Below, in pieces: positions 1 through 6,961 of a DNA stretch of 14,076 nucleotides. Positions within the stretch are counted from its first letter, which is position 1, and each line of letters starts with the position of its first letter. The notes beneath the pieces are model-generated. The model had not been told where the DNA came from. It ran no database searches and saw only the letters and a program-made list of their open reading frames with translations. A program made the translations under genes and the position numbers. Origin of the DNA: Candidatus Fermentithermobacillaceae bacterium UBA3951 (GTDB lineage: Bacteria; Bacillota; Sulfobacillia; Fermentithermobacillales; Fermentithermobacillaceae); the NCBI GenBank assembly GCA_002385465.1, contig DGDN01000078.1:1-14076 (forward strand), in the 5' to 3' direction.

Positions 1-69
1 CCTTAGAGCCAGGATGGCCGAGGGTGTGTTCAACGCCAACCGCCTGTTTACCGAGATCAAGTCTCGTTG

Positions 70-813
70 CTACCTCGACCTCCTGAACCTAGCCTTCTGC
101 TCCGGGGTCATCTTCTCTGTAGCGTATTGGAATATGAGCCTGGCCGCCGAGTCCTTCCACTCCAACAAGAATGCCTCGGTCTCGGCCGGGCTCTTCTTCC
201 ATATCTCCCGCAGGAACCATCCTAGCCCCTGGTGCACGACTCTTTCTTTGTTCAACATCAAGGGGCGGATGAAATCCAAGAGTTCTTTCGGCTCAAACGG
301 GCTTTTGAGCAGGATGAGCATTGCGACAGGTACGGCGCGCCTCTTCCAGCGGTCGGTGGATTCCGTCCAGGGGCGGAAGTCGTCGAGGCTCACAATGGAC
401 TTCGCCAGCATGGGCGAAAGGACGTCTGCGCAAAGAGAGTCAGATATTGCCCAGTTCCTCACCTTGCCCTCAAACCATTGGCCAACCCGGGCAAACGTTT
501 CCCGCGAGAACTCCTTGCTGAAGAGGTTCATGAAGCGAATTACGAAGCCCGATTCCTCATACTTCCCGCTCTCCATGAGGAGGTCGCACAGGTCTAGGAA
601 GCCTTCAAAGCCGAGCGTATCGCGATACTCCATGTAGATGCGCTTCGCCTCTTCAGTGGAGGCTTTCCCGTCCACTCCGTACGCGTCGTACCCTTCCTTG
701 AAGTACTTAGCGTACTTGACCACGATTTTCTCATCGGCATTGGCCCGGCAGAACGCGCGGATACGCTCGAGCAGGGACTCTATGAGTGCTTCGCCGGATA
801 GGTCTGCTGTCAT
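70..813 (-). CDS. AlkD-like DNA alkylation repair protein
   Basis: A 247-residue all-helical protein matching the DNA alkylation repair (AlkD/AlkC, HEAT-like repeat) family, which removes alkylated bases such as 3-methyladenine and 7-methylguanine from DNA in the cytoplasm. Family hallmarks are visible: NWAISDSLC around residues 120-128 supplies the Trp and Asp (W121, D125) that match the catalytic Trp/Asp of AlkD; WKRRAVPVA at 156-164 holds the conserved Arg; GLGWFLREIW at 196-205 is the typical late-repeat motif. Length is close to that of AlkD proteins (about 230-240). The ATG is preceded by GGAAGGAG with good spacing (8-9 nt), which fixes the start. The family assignment is by motif recognition; the lesion range is not deducible. 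No clear terminator was seen below position 70. Confidence 0.85.
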   Translation of the reverse strand: MTADLSGEALIESLLERIRAFCRANADEKIVVKYAKYFKEGYDAYGVDGKASTEEAKRIYMEYRDTLGFEGFLDLCDLLMESGKYEESGFVIRFMNLFSKEFSRETFARVGQWFEGKVRNWAISDSLCADVLSPMLAKSIVSLDDFRPWTESTDRWKRRAVPVAMLILLKSPFEPKELLDFIRPLMLNKERVVHQGLGWFLREIWKKSPAETEAFLLEWKDSAARLIFQYATEKMTPEQKARFRRSR

Positions 814-962
814 AAGGATGACTCCTTCCGCAGGATTCGGGTTGCAACGAGTTCCTAGTCACGATGGGGTCTCTCAGTCCCTATTCGGCCAAGATTATGG
901 GTTCCCTGTCAACACCGGGCCCAAATACGGGCTCTACCTATCAATGCGCAGCCCCCTACTTA

Positions 963-1161
963 TCAACGCGCAACAAAACCTTGTATGTAGCGCACGGGGT
1001 GCCAGGTCTCATTGATAAGCGTATGGGTGTAGCGAATGCTGCCATCTGCGAGTCGCTCGAACTTGCCGTTTGCTGAAACCTTAGTGTTCATCCAGGAAGC
1101 AAAGGTGATTCCGAGGATGATGACCACGGCTGCAACAAAGATAGTGGTAAGGCGGTTTCAC
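963..1161 (-). pseudogene. Small single-pass membrane protein, frameshifted at codon 3
   Basis: Read on the minus strand from a GTG at 1159-1161, a 65-residue protein would be MKRLTTIFVAAVV..., with a hydrophobic helix at about residues 5-22 (VAAVVIILGITFASW) followed by a polar tail rich in Arg, Lys and His, ending ...GFVAR and TGA at 963-965. A GGGAGGA ribosome binding site lies 7-8 bases upstream of the GTG. The frame is broken by one extra base: the sequence reads GTGAAACCGCC where GTGAAACGCC would give an open frame, and the open frame carries a TGA across the start region. I therefore see a genuine small gene with a one-base insertion at about 1151-1156, either a mutation or a sequencing error. 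I do not recognise the family. The topology suggests an inner-membrane protein with its tail outside. The confidence covers the reading as a gene. Confidence 0.5.
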
Positions 1162-1507
1162 AGACCATTCCTCCCATAGGCGAGTACTTCCCAACATGAG
1201 AGATGTCTTTCATCGAACTCAGCCCACGGGTAGAGGTCCAACCACTCAAGTCAGGCTACTCCGCAGAGCGTGTGGTTGACATCTGCAGTGAGCATACGGG
1301 TGGAGTTTATCATTTGACCGAGTTCTTATCTACACTTACCTCAGTTCCCCGATGCCACGCTCGCGCCACCATCGTCACTGAACCGATGGCCGTGATCGCA
1401 GACGCAAGTGTCACGGATGGTGCGGTCTCAAACACGTGTTTCCGGCAGTGAGTGACGGGGTTCATGTCCTATGATGTTCGCGATACCTCTGAAAGGAGAG
1501 ACCTTCA
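1162..1507. other. Intergenic stretch without a convincing gene
   Basis: About 345 bases between the divergent small membrane-protein gene and the ADP-ribosylglycohydrolase gene. An 82-codon open frame on the plus strand (1203-1451) has no good ribosome binding site and no recognisable composition. A minus-strand open frame at about 1320-1440 is also unconvincing. A perfect TTGACA at 1276-1281 has no matching -10 at 16-18 bases. A TATGAT at 1470-1475 sits at a sensible place for the downstream gene but lacks a -35 element. The stretch may hold the promoters of the two flanking genes or decayed coding sequence. Confidence 0.4.
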
Positions 1508-2632
1508 TTGGATAGCAAGAGATCCAAGAGCGCCGAATGCCCAAGAGGTGCGGATGCGCCCCCAAGCGGAGACCGGCAAGGAGTCTCCAAGAGGGACCAG
1601 GACCACTTTAGGGGCTGCATCGTAGGTGGGGCCGTCGGTGACGCGCTGGGATGGCCGGTTGAGTTCTCGAGACTGGACGATATACTCCGCCGACACGGCC
1701 CAAGCGGCATCAGCGACCTGCAGGTATCATCGTCGGGCACGGCTCCGATCACCGACGACACTCAGATGACTCTCTTTACCGCCGAAGGTATTCTCCGTGC
1801 CTACAGTAGATACGTAAACCGGGGCATCTGCCATATTCCTTCCGTCGTGCATTGCGCATACCTGCGTTGGCTCTTGACCCAGGGATATCCCAAGGTTGAG
1901 CGTATGGAGTGGATGTACGAAAGCTGGCTACTCGATTTGCCCGAGCTTCACTCAAGGCGGGCGCCGGGCAACACCTGCTTGAGTGCCCTCGCAAGCGGGA
2001 GAAGGGGGACTGTTACAGACCCGATCAACGACAGCAAGGGGTGCGGCGCAGTGATGCGCGTTGCGCCGGCGGGACTATTCTTCCCACCTAAGACTGCGTT
2101 CGCGATGGCAGTTGACTTCGCTGCCATCACACACGGTCATCCGTCCGGCTACTTGTCCGCGGGAGCCTTGGCGTACATGATAGCGGCCATCATCGAAGGT
2201 CAGGACTTGAGGCAGGCAGCAACGGGAGCTATTGCTGCACTTAGAAAGTACGACGGGCACGAAGAGTGCCTCCGCAGCCTGGTGGAGGCTCTCGATCTGT
2301 CTGAGACCGACAAACCGGTCCGGGAGGCCATCAAGCAGATCGGAGAAGGCTGGATTGGGGAGGAGGCCTTGGCGATCGCCGTCTATTGTGCCCTCAAGCA
2401 TCAAGATGACTTCCGGAGCGCCGTTATTGCCGCGGTCAACCACGACGGCGACAGCGACAGTACCGGGGCGATTACAGGCAACATCCTCGGGGCGTACCTC
2501 GGGCTAAGCCGGATACCGCCGGAATGGGCTGAGGTTGTCGAACTGAGGGATGTACTCATCCAAATCGCCGATGACCTGCTCATAAGATATAGAGATGGCG
2601 CCGAATGGTGGAAAAAGTATCCGGGATGTTAG
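1508..2632 (+). CDS. ADP-ribosylglycohydrolase (DraG/ARH family)
   Basis: A 374-residue enzyme of the ADP-ribosylglycohydrolase family, which uses two Mg2+ ions to cleave ADP-ribose from proteins, nucleic acids or small ADP-ribosyl compounds in the cytoplasm. Visible family motifs: FRGCIVGGAVGDALGWPVEF (residues 34-53) is the N-terminal GDALG block; TDDTQM (82-87) gives the first metal ligands; GCGAVMRVAP in the middle is the substrate-loop signature; HDGDSDSTG (312-320) gives the second set of metal ligands. All metal-binding positions look intact, so the enzyme is probably active. A polar tail of about 32 residues precedes the domain and is not part of the family. The start is TTG, chosen because AAAGGAGAG lies 8 bases upstream. 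The gene stands alone; its nearest plus-strand neighbour is 1.5 kb away. Whether it acts on nitrogenase reductase, other proteins or free ADP-ribosyl compounds cannot be told; no nitrogenase genes are in view. Confidence 0.88.
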   Translation: MDSKRSKSAECPRGADAPPSGDRQGVSKRDQDHFRGCIVGGAVGDALGWPVEFSRLDDILRRHGPSGISDLQVSSSGTAPITDDTQMTLFTAEGILRAYSRYVNRGICHIPSVVHCAYLRWLLTQGYPKVERMEWMYESWLLDLPELHSRRAPGNTCLSALASGRRGTVTDPINDSKGCGAVMRVAPAGLFFPPKTAFAMAVDFAAITHGHPSGYLSAGALAYMIAAIIEGQDLRQAATGAIAALRKYDGHEECLRSLVEALDLSETDKPVREAIKQIGEGWIGEEALAIAVYCALKHQDDFRSAVIAAVNHDGDSDSTGAITGNILGAYLGLSRIPPEWAEVVELRDVLIQIADDLLIRYRDGAEWWKKYPGC

Positions 2633-2637
2633 AGCTG

Positions 2638-2714
2638 TACAGAAGCCTACATCTACGTCGGCGGCTTTAGGGCAGGTTCCTTCTGTATGTCTTCTACAGC
2701 AAGGCAGAGCCGCC
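2638..2714. repeat. Two interlaced inverted repeats between convergent genes
   Basis: Between the convergent ends of the ADP-ribosylglycohydrolase gene (2632) and the surface-protein remnant (2761) lie TACAGAAG (2638-2645) paired with CTTCTGTA (2680-2687), and GGCGGCT (2660-2666) paired with AGCCGCC (2708-2714). The arms are interlaced, so both stems could form together only as a pseudoknot; otherwise they are alternatives. There is no U-run on either strand, so this is at best a weak or Rho-type bidirectional transcription end. Confidence 0.3.
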
Positions 2715-2760
2715 GGGGGAAGACTTGACGTTACACCTTGTTCCCTAGGCTCACACGCAG

Positions 2761-3290
2761 TCATTTGGTCTGAATGACGACCAACCCGTTGTTGATCTTC
2801 CTGCCCGGCCCCGTGAGATATTGGCCGTCGTACCAAAGGGCCGATGACCCGCCCGAATCCATCTGCATGGCGTTCCAACAGCCCAGATCCAGCATGGCTT
2901 CTAAACTGGTGGGGCGTCATCGATGTGCAGGTAACGAACATCACGATGTTGTCCCGGGTAACCCCTACCGCGCCCCTATTGGACGACAGAGTATTCTGTT
3001 TGTCTTCGGTGAACCGCTCGGCTACGGGGTTCACCGCGACGGCGCCGTTGGCCACGAGCCTGGGTCCGCAGCCTATGGCGTGCTTTATGTTTTCCCAGTC
3101 CTGAGTGTTCGGGTAAGGCCTGTCGCTGTGGTCCCAGAACACGACTTTGTAGTCCACCCGCGCGCCTACCGGGAATATGCTCTTTGTCCACTGGTTGACC
3201 CGGGTGTTGGACACGAAGATGACATAGCCGTTCTCGGGTATCGGGACGTCCGGTCCGCCCTTGGAGACGATCTTTCCGTTCACTACCGTA
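2761..3290 (-). pseudogene. Phosphodiester glycosidase (NAGPA/DUF2233) domain remnant, frameshifted
   Basis: Downstream of the SLH part, the same strand encodes the later two thirds of a phosphodiester glycosidase domain, the NAGPA-type fold found in secreted Bacillota exopolysaccharide-related proteins. Recognisable pieces in order: GFTVVNGKIVSKGG, VPIPENGYVI, IGCGPRLVANG, RGAVGVTRDNIVMFVT, then, in another frame, LGCWNAMQMDSGGSSALWY and a tail ending at TGA 2761-2763. The change of frame lies at about 2896-2905 (minus-strand TTTAGAAGCC): one extra base separates TPHQF from EAMLDLGCW. The first third of the domain is absent at the upstream junction. A GTG at 3281-3283 overlaps the SLH stop (TAGTG) and could permit coupled restart, but the frameshift removes the GGSS active-site region, so a functional enzyme is unlikely unless the frameshift is a sequencing error. 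Confidence 0.75.
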
Positions 3291-3921
3291 AACCCGCTTC
3301 AGCCCGTGTGGCTTTGCCTCCTGGTCTAAAGGTACCGTCGTCGTAGCCGGTTACCAGACCGTGGTTTAGAGCGACCGTGATATAGCCTCTTGCCCAGTCA
3401 GGTATCGGGTCAGAGAAAGACACGAGAGAGGTCTTCTTGGCTATCTCGTTTTCAAATCCTCCGGCCCTTACGAGCATAGTCGCTATCTCTGCCCGGGTGA
3501 TGGGGGAGGTGGGGTCGAATGTGTTTCCGTAGTCCTCGGGGTGGATGATTCCCGCGTCAACAACGGCGCCCACGATCGCGAAAGACCAGCGGTCTGGCCC
3601 TACGTCTGAAAAGTGCTGTTTCCCTGCGTGCTTGGTAATCCCCTTTGCCCTTGCCAGCACCGCCGCGAACTCTTCCCTGCTGATGTACCCATCCGGTCTG
3701 AAAGTGCCGTCGGGGTAACCCGTAAGGATTCCTTTATCGACCATCGTGCTTATGTAGGGGGCTGCCCAGTGGTTGGCTGCATCCGCTAGCGTTGGTGCTG
3801 CCTCCGAGGGCCTTGGATGTCGCAAGAGAGAGCACACCATGAAGGCCAGCGCAGTTAAGAGTGATAACGGCAGGAGATGCATGTAATGCCCGCGTCTTGT
3901 GCTTGTCCGATGTGTCGACAT
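3283..3921 (-). CDS. Secreted protein with three SLH repeats, C-terminally cut off
   Basis: A 212-residue open frame: an N-terminal signal peptide (hydrophobic LLPLSLLTALAFMVCSLL at about 16-33), then three S-layer homology repeats (about 45-92, 104-152 and 168-210), each with the GxFxP...TRAE pattern (GYPDGTFRPDG, NTFDPTSPITRAE, GYDDGTFRPGGKATRAE). SLH domains bind pyruvylated cell-wall polymers and anchor proteins to the Gram-positive surface. The third repeat stops abruptly after TRAEA and the frame ends two codons after that alanine, exactly where the glycosidase part begins in another frame. This looks like the front of one larger SLH-glycosidase gene that has lost internal sequence at about 3286-3300. 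The start is uncertain: ATG at 3921 has only a weak GGGGTG upstream, and an internal ATG at residue 14, just before the hydrophobic core, is equally possible. The product might still be exported and anchored as a bare SLH protein. Confidence 0.75.
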   Translation of the reverse strand: MSTHRTSTRRGHYMHLLPLSLLTALAFMVCSLLRHPRPSEAAPTLADAANHWAAPYISTMVDKGILTGYPDGTFRPDGYISREEFAAVLARAKGITKHAGKQHFSDVGPDRWSFAIVGAVVDAGIIHPEDYGNTFDPTSPITRAEIATMLVRAGGFENEIAKKTSLVSFSDPIPDWARGYITVALNHGLVTGYDDGTFRPGGKATRAEAGLR

Positions 3922-4085
3922 TAGTCGTGATACACCCCATACAGTAATCGGATTGCAAGCGGGAAATTGCAGCCTGCGTGCGAAGATCTTGCTTGCCGGT
4001 CACGGGCGCGACTCGTGCCTGTGAGGCAACGATGATACGATGGGGGGGCCAGGTGCCCGAGAACGCAGGCATTGAGTGAGCGAAC

Positions 4086-4115
4086 GCGCAGCATGCAAGC
4101 GCGCAGCGTACAAGC
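4086..4115. repeat. Adjacent 15-bp direct repeat, two copies
   Basis: GCGCAGCATGCAAGC (4086-4100) is followed without a gap by GCGCAGCGTACAAGC (4101-4115), 13 of 15 bases identical, about 40 bases upstream of the VOC gene start. It may be a chance duplication or a paired protein-binding site. Confidence 0.5.
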
Positions 4116-4157
4116 GCCACCGGCCCATCACCGAAAACCGAAAGGAGATGATAGTCA

Positions 4158-4553
4158 ATGGCAAGACTCGCATCCAGCATCACTTTCTTGTACTTCGAAG
4201 ACCTCCCTGCAGCCAAGGACTTCTTCGCTGCGGTTCTTGGACTTGAGCAGTGTGTTGACCAGGGTTGGGCCGTGATATGGAGGACCGGGCAGTCGGGATT
4301 TGTCGGCGCCGTTGACGCACGGAAGGGCTCCATTCCTGTTACGGCGCGGGGCGGAGTGCTTATCAGCCTGAACGTCCATGACGTCGAAGAGTGGCACGAC
4401 AAGATGAAGCAGGCCGGAGTCAGGGAGCTCACGCCAATAAAGGACAATCCCGAGATCGGGCTCAGGTCTTTCTTCTTCAAGGGACCCGAGGGGTACGACT
4501 TCGAGATACAGGAGTTCGTGCGGCCGGAAGAGCGGGAGATATTTCTGCGCTAA
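4158..4553 (+). CDS. VOC superfamily (glyoxalase/bleomycin-resistance fold) protein
   Basis: A 131-residue protein with the vicinal oxygen chelate pattern: an N-terminal beta strand and helix (SITFLYFEDLPAAKDFFAAVLGLE), a central VLISLNVHDVEEWHDKMKQAG segment starting the second half-fold, and a C-terminal FFFKGPEGYDFEIQEF strand typical of glyoxalase-like proteins. Members include metal-dependent lyases, dioxygenases and antibiotic-binding resistance proteins; the substrate here is unknown. The closing EIQEF holds the Glu commonly used as a metal ligand at the fold's C-terminal end. The ATG follows AAAGGAGAT with normal spacing. It stands alone between the SLH gene (divergent) and the small-protein unit downstream. 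Length fits a single-domain VOC protein. Confidence 0.85.
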   Translation: MARLASSITFLYFEDLPAAKDFFAAVLGLEQCVDQGWAVIWRTGQSGFVGAVDARKGSIPVTARGGVLISLNVHDVEEWHDKMKQAGVRELTPIKDNPEIGLRSFFFKGPEGYDFEIQEFVRPEEREIFLR

Positions 4554-4555
4554 TC

Positions 4556-4564
4556 TGTGGATAA
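4556..4564 (-). other. Perfect DnaA-box 9-mer
   Basis: TGTGGATAA, the reverse complement of the consensus DnaA box TTATCCACA, lies just past the stop codon of the VOC gene. It is a single box, not a cluster; see also the copy at 8231. Function unknown; it may be chance. Confidence 0.3.
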
Positions 4565-4754
4565 TCGGCATGTAGCTCAGGTGAACACGGTGAGGATTGC
4601 AACAGTTTTCCAACGCCCGCATCGAGGTGTCAAGACTCGACACAGATATCTCCCCGGGCGGACGATAATATCACTGGAAAGGGAATGAGCCACCGACATA
4701 GAAGTTACCTCCAAACAAGATACTCAGCCTCGAGCGGAGAGGGAGTGAGTCCTT

Positions 4755-4898
4755 CTGGCAAAGGATGTTGTGCAGGTGAAGAACCCGAAGACCAATCGCT
4801 ACGTGAAGATTGATCGCGACGCCGGCCGCATCATCGCTCAGAAGAAGAGTCCCGGTCCGTACAAAGGAATTCCCATCGCAGAAAAGCGCAAAGATTAA
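4755..4898 (+). CDS. Small conserved basic protein (47 aa), probable CTG start
   Basis: A 47-residue basic protein: (M)AKDVVQVKNPKTNRYVKI, then DRDAGRIIAQKKSPGPYKG, then a lysine-rich end, with TAA at 4896-4898. The KNP-x-T-x-RYVKID...KKSPGPYK pattern reads as a real, conserved-looking small Bacillota protein rather than chance sequence; I recall similar unnamed proteins but cannot name a function. An in-frame TGA at 4746-4748 means translation must begin at CTG 4755 or at GTG 4770. CTG is preferred because it gives the expected MAKDVV beginning and GAGAGGGAG lies upstream at proper distance; the GTG has only a close AAAGGA. The stop is one base from the ATG of the next gene, so the two are probably translated together. 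Confidence 0.6.
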   Translation: MAKDVVQVKNPKTNRYVKIDRDAGRIIAQKKSPGPYKGIPIAEKRKD

Positions 4899-4899
4899 C

Positions 4900-5619
4900 A
4901 TGATCCTGTACGACCCCACCAACGGCGACGTGGTAACAACTCCGACCGAGTGCCGCCCACGGACATGCTTCTTCATGAGCAAGGTCGGAGATAGTGCCCC
5001 GCCTGTGGTTCAGGAGGTTCGGGGCAGGCTATCGTCATTGCTTGCTGAGATTGGGTACTCATTGATCGACGCTACTGACATAACCACGGGCAAGGATTTC
5101 CTTCGTAAGATCTGGGACCTCATTGTCAGCGTGCCCATAGGGATTGCGTTCATCTACAGAAAGATGCCGCCGAGCACCCTGGCTAATGTGTTCTACGAGG
5201 TCGGTATGATGCAGGCTCTAGGGAAAGACACTCTGGTCATTCGGGAACCGAGAGCCGTAATCCCGTCTGACCTGGTGAGGACGGAGTATGTCACGTACGA
5301 CGGAAGATTTGATGAGCGTATCCGCAACTTCCTGACGACATGCCTCTCAAGCGCCGAGTTTCTGGCCACTGTGGCGGAGCAGATGGAGCGAAATCCGCTC
5401 CTGGCCATCGACTATTACCGGCGTGCCTTCCTCCTCACCGGTGATGAGGAGTACTGCTTGCGGACAGATGAGCTATTGAAGAGCGGGGAGATAGGTAAGA
5501 GAGCCAAGAACAGCGTTGAGTACTTGGCCGCTGGTTTCAGCCGCTTCGCGCATGAGGCAGGGCATGGCAAAGCCATGCGTCAGACGGCTGTCACGAAATT
5601 GCCGCAGAACATGCGCTAG
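4900..5619 (+). CDS. TIR-like / nucleoside 2-deoxyribosyltransferase-like protein
   Basis: A 239-residue protein whose first 150 residues show a flavodoxin-like alpha/beta fold pattern: strand CFFMSKVG (23-30), strand YSLIDATDI (53-61), strand VPIGIAFIY (78-86), then TLANVFYEVGMMQALGKDTLVI (93-114). That last block, a Glu in an N-x-x-x-E-(V/L)-G helix followed by ALGK and a strand, is the hallmark of nucleoside 2-deoxyribosyltransferases and TIR-like NAD-cleaving proteins, where the Glu (here E100) is catalytic. The C-terminal 90 residues are helical (YYRRAFLLTGDEEYCLRTDELL resembles a TPR-like helix pair) and may sense or bind a partner. The ATG at 4900 was chosen because it follows the small gene's TAA by one base; an open frame extends further upstream but would overlap that gene. 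No good ribosome binding site is visible, consistent with translational coupling. The fold call is inference; the enzyme could be a nucleotide hydrolase, or a catalytically inactive receptor. Confidence 0.6.
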   Translation: MILYDPTNGDVVTTPTECRPRTCFFMSKVGDSAPPVVQEVRGRLSSLLAEIGYSLIDATDITTGKDFLRKIWDLIVSVPIGIAFIYRKMPPSTLANVFYEVGMMQALGKDTLVIREPRAVIPSDLVRTEYVTYDGRFDERIRNFLTTCLSSAEFLATVAEQMERNPLLAIDYYRRAFLLTGDEEYCLRTDELLKSGEIGKRAKNSVEYLAAGFSRFAHEAGHGKAMRQTAVTKLPQNMR

Positions 5620-5711
5620 ACATTGGGCCGGGTACAGGCGCGGGACCTACCACAGACGTCCGGTCGGGATACAGACTTCGGACACCGACGGCGTATCGTC
5701 GTCCGGGCAGT

Positions 5712-5975
5712 CTACTCTTCCAGCGCCCTCTCCAGCACCTTTCTTATCTGATCTTCAGTGGGCACGCCTTCGTGGAGTTTCTCCTGTCCAATCCACAGGC
5801 AAGGCACGTAGTAGTAATCATAGCTGCCGGCTATCTCGGGGTTCTCGCTTTCCTCGATCTTCTTGATGGGAATCTCCGCGAACTTCGGGTTCGCTTTAAC
5901 CAGCCTCTCAATCAGTGCGTCCGCCTTCCGGCAGTAGGGGCATCCCTTTAGGTAGAAGTATGTGATCTCTTTCAT
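5712..5975 (-). CDS. Glutaredoxin-like thioredoxin-fold protein (CPYC)
   Basis: An 87-residue protein beginning MKEITYFYLKGCPYCRKAD, with the CPYC active-site motif at residues 12-15 and the cis-proline region YYYVPCLWIG later, both typical of glutaredoxins and small thioredoxin-fold reductants. It probably reduces disulfides or glutathione/bacillithiol mixed disulfides in the cytoplasm. The start is the ATG at 5973-5975, preceded by GGAGG with 6 bases spacing; a longer in-frame version from 6017 lacks this support and adds an unrelated 14-residue N-terminus. It is the last gene of the minus-strand cluster, about 110 bases below the methyltransferase gene. An extra Cys follows the cis-Pro (VPC). 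Confidence 0.85.
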   Translation of the reverse strand: MKEITYFYLKGCPYCRKADALIERLVKANPKFAEIPIKKIEESENPEIAGSYDYYYVPCLWIGQEKLHEGVPTEDQIRKVLERALEE

Positions 5976-6089
5976 GGCTGACCTCCGTGGAGTGTTACGG
6001 TCTATCGGCGTTTCCATTCTACCTCGCCTCGATCATCCGCGAGGAGGTCCAACTATGTATACTTGACTCGACCAGTGGTGACTGGGCGC

Positions 6090-6896
6090 TTACCCATCTT
6101 TCCTCCCAACGTAGAGCATGTGCTCTCCGGCTCCCCACGTGATCGGGTCGGTTCCCAACTTGTAGCAGACGTCGACCCACGCCTCAAACGCTTCTTCCGG
6201 CAGGGCATTCACTGCCGCTTCAACGGCGGCAATGATCCCTTCGGCCACGGCGAGCCTGAGTGTGGTGAGCCCGCGCCCGGCCATGAGAGGTTCGATCTCC
6301 ATCGGGTGTATGAAGTATGCGTCCGTGAATCCCTGGTTCTGTTCGGTCGGGATGTATGTGGGGGCAATCATGAGTTTCTCGTAGTCCCCGGCTTTGTGGA
6401 TGATCGCTTCGGGTTCCCACTTGAGGAGGTCTAGGTAGACTGCGTATCTACTTATAAAGGAAGCAAAGAACACTCCGCCCGGCGCTAGGACACGCAGGGC
6501 TTCTCTTATCGCGAGTTCCCGGTCGGAGGGCTCAACCAGGTGGTACAGCGGGCCCATGAGCAGTACTGCGTCGAAGCTCGAGTCCGCGAAGCGAGAAAGA
6601 TCGAGGGCGTTCCCGTGTATGAAGTCCTCGAGCTCAACCCCCAGCTCGCGAGCCTTCTGCCGCGCGAGCTCCACGTTCTTTGAGGAGAGATCCAGCAAAG
6701 TGACCCTGTGGCCTGCCTTGGCAAGCTCAATGCTGTAGCGACCGGGGCCCCCTCCGATATCCAGTATCCTCGAGCGGGGAGGGATGAACTCGGCCATAGC
6801 CCGCAGAGTGGTGCGGAACTCCATGGGGTGCCTGTCCATGCGGCTCCATTCGTCCTGACAGTTGTTGTCGTAGAAGCTCTCGACCCTCCGGCTCAT
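6090..6896 (-). CDS. Class I SAM-dependent methyltransferase
   Basis: A 268-residue Rossmann-fold methyltransferase. Motif I is ILDIGGGPG (44-52), followed by the acidic end of beta2 (VTLLDLS, 65-71) that binds the ribose of S-adenosylmethionine; FDAVLLMGPLYHL (108-120) is the motif IV/post-IV strand, and REALRVLAPGGVFFASF the next helix and strand. This is the methyltransferase type 11/25 pattern acting on small molecules, but the substrate is not readable. The ATG is preceded by AAGGAGG at 8 bases, so the start is secure. It lies in a run of minus-strand genes with the DUF503 gene 65 bases upstream and the glutaredoxin-like gene downstream. Confidence 0.9.
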   Translation of the reverse strand: MSRRVESFYDNNCQDEWSRMDRHPMEFRTTLRAMAEFIPPRSRILDIGGGPGRYSIELAKAGHRVTLLDLSSKNVELARQKARELGVELEDFIHGNALDLSRFADSSFDAVLLMGPLYHLVEPSDRELAIREALRVLAPGGVFFASFISRYAVYLDLLKWEPEAIIHKAGDYEKLMIAPTYIPTEQNQGFTDAYFIHPMEIEPLMAGRGLTTLRLAVAEGIIAAVEAAVNALPEEAFEAWVDVCYKLGTDPITWGAGEHMLYVGRKDG

Positions 6897-6961
6897 GTGT
6901 CTTCCTCCTTGTATGCTCCGGCTCGAACACTTCGGTGCCGGTGATTTCTAATACTATACCC

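Noticed and set aside
14..637. 207-codon plus-strand open frame
   Set aside because: It is the antisense of the AlkD-like gene, which has family motifs and a proper ribosome binding site. The first 50 bases (ARMAEGVFNANRL...) look protein-like but cannot be tied to a gene.
1203..1451. 82-codon plus-strand open frame
   Set aside because: No convincing ribosome binding site, no recognisable motifs, and composition not like the neighbouring genes.
3734..4480. 248-codon minus-strand open frame
   Set aside because: It is antisense to the VOC gene and overlaps the SLH gene's signal region in another frame; no protein-like pattern.
6070..6085. Small hairpin CCAGT-ggtg-ACTGG as terminator of the methyltransferase gene
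   Set aside because: The stem is only five base pairs and no U-run follows on the minus strand.
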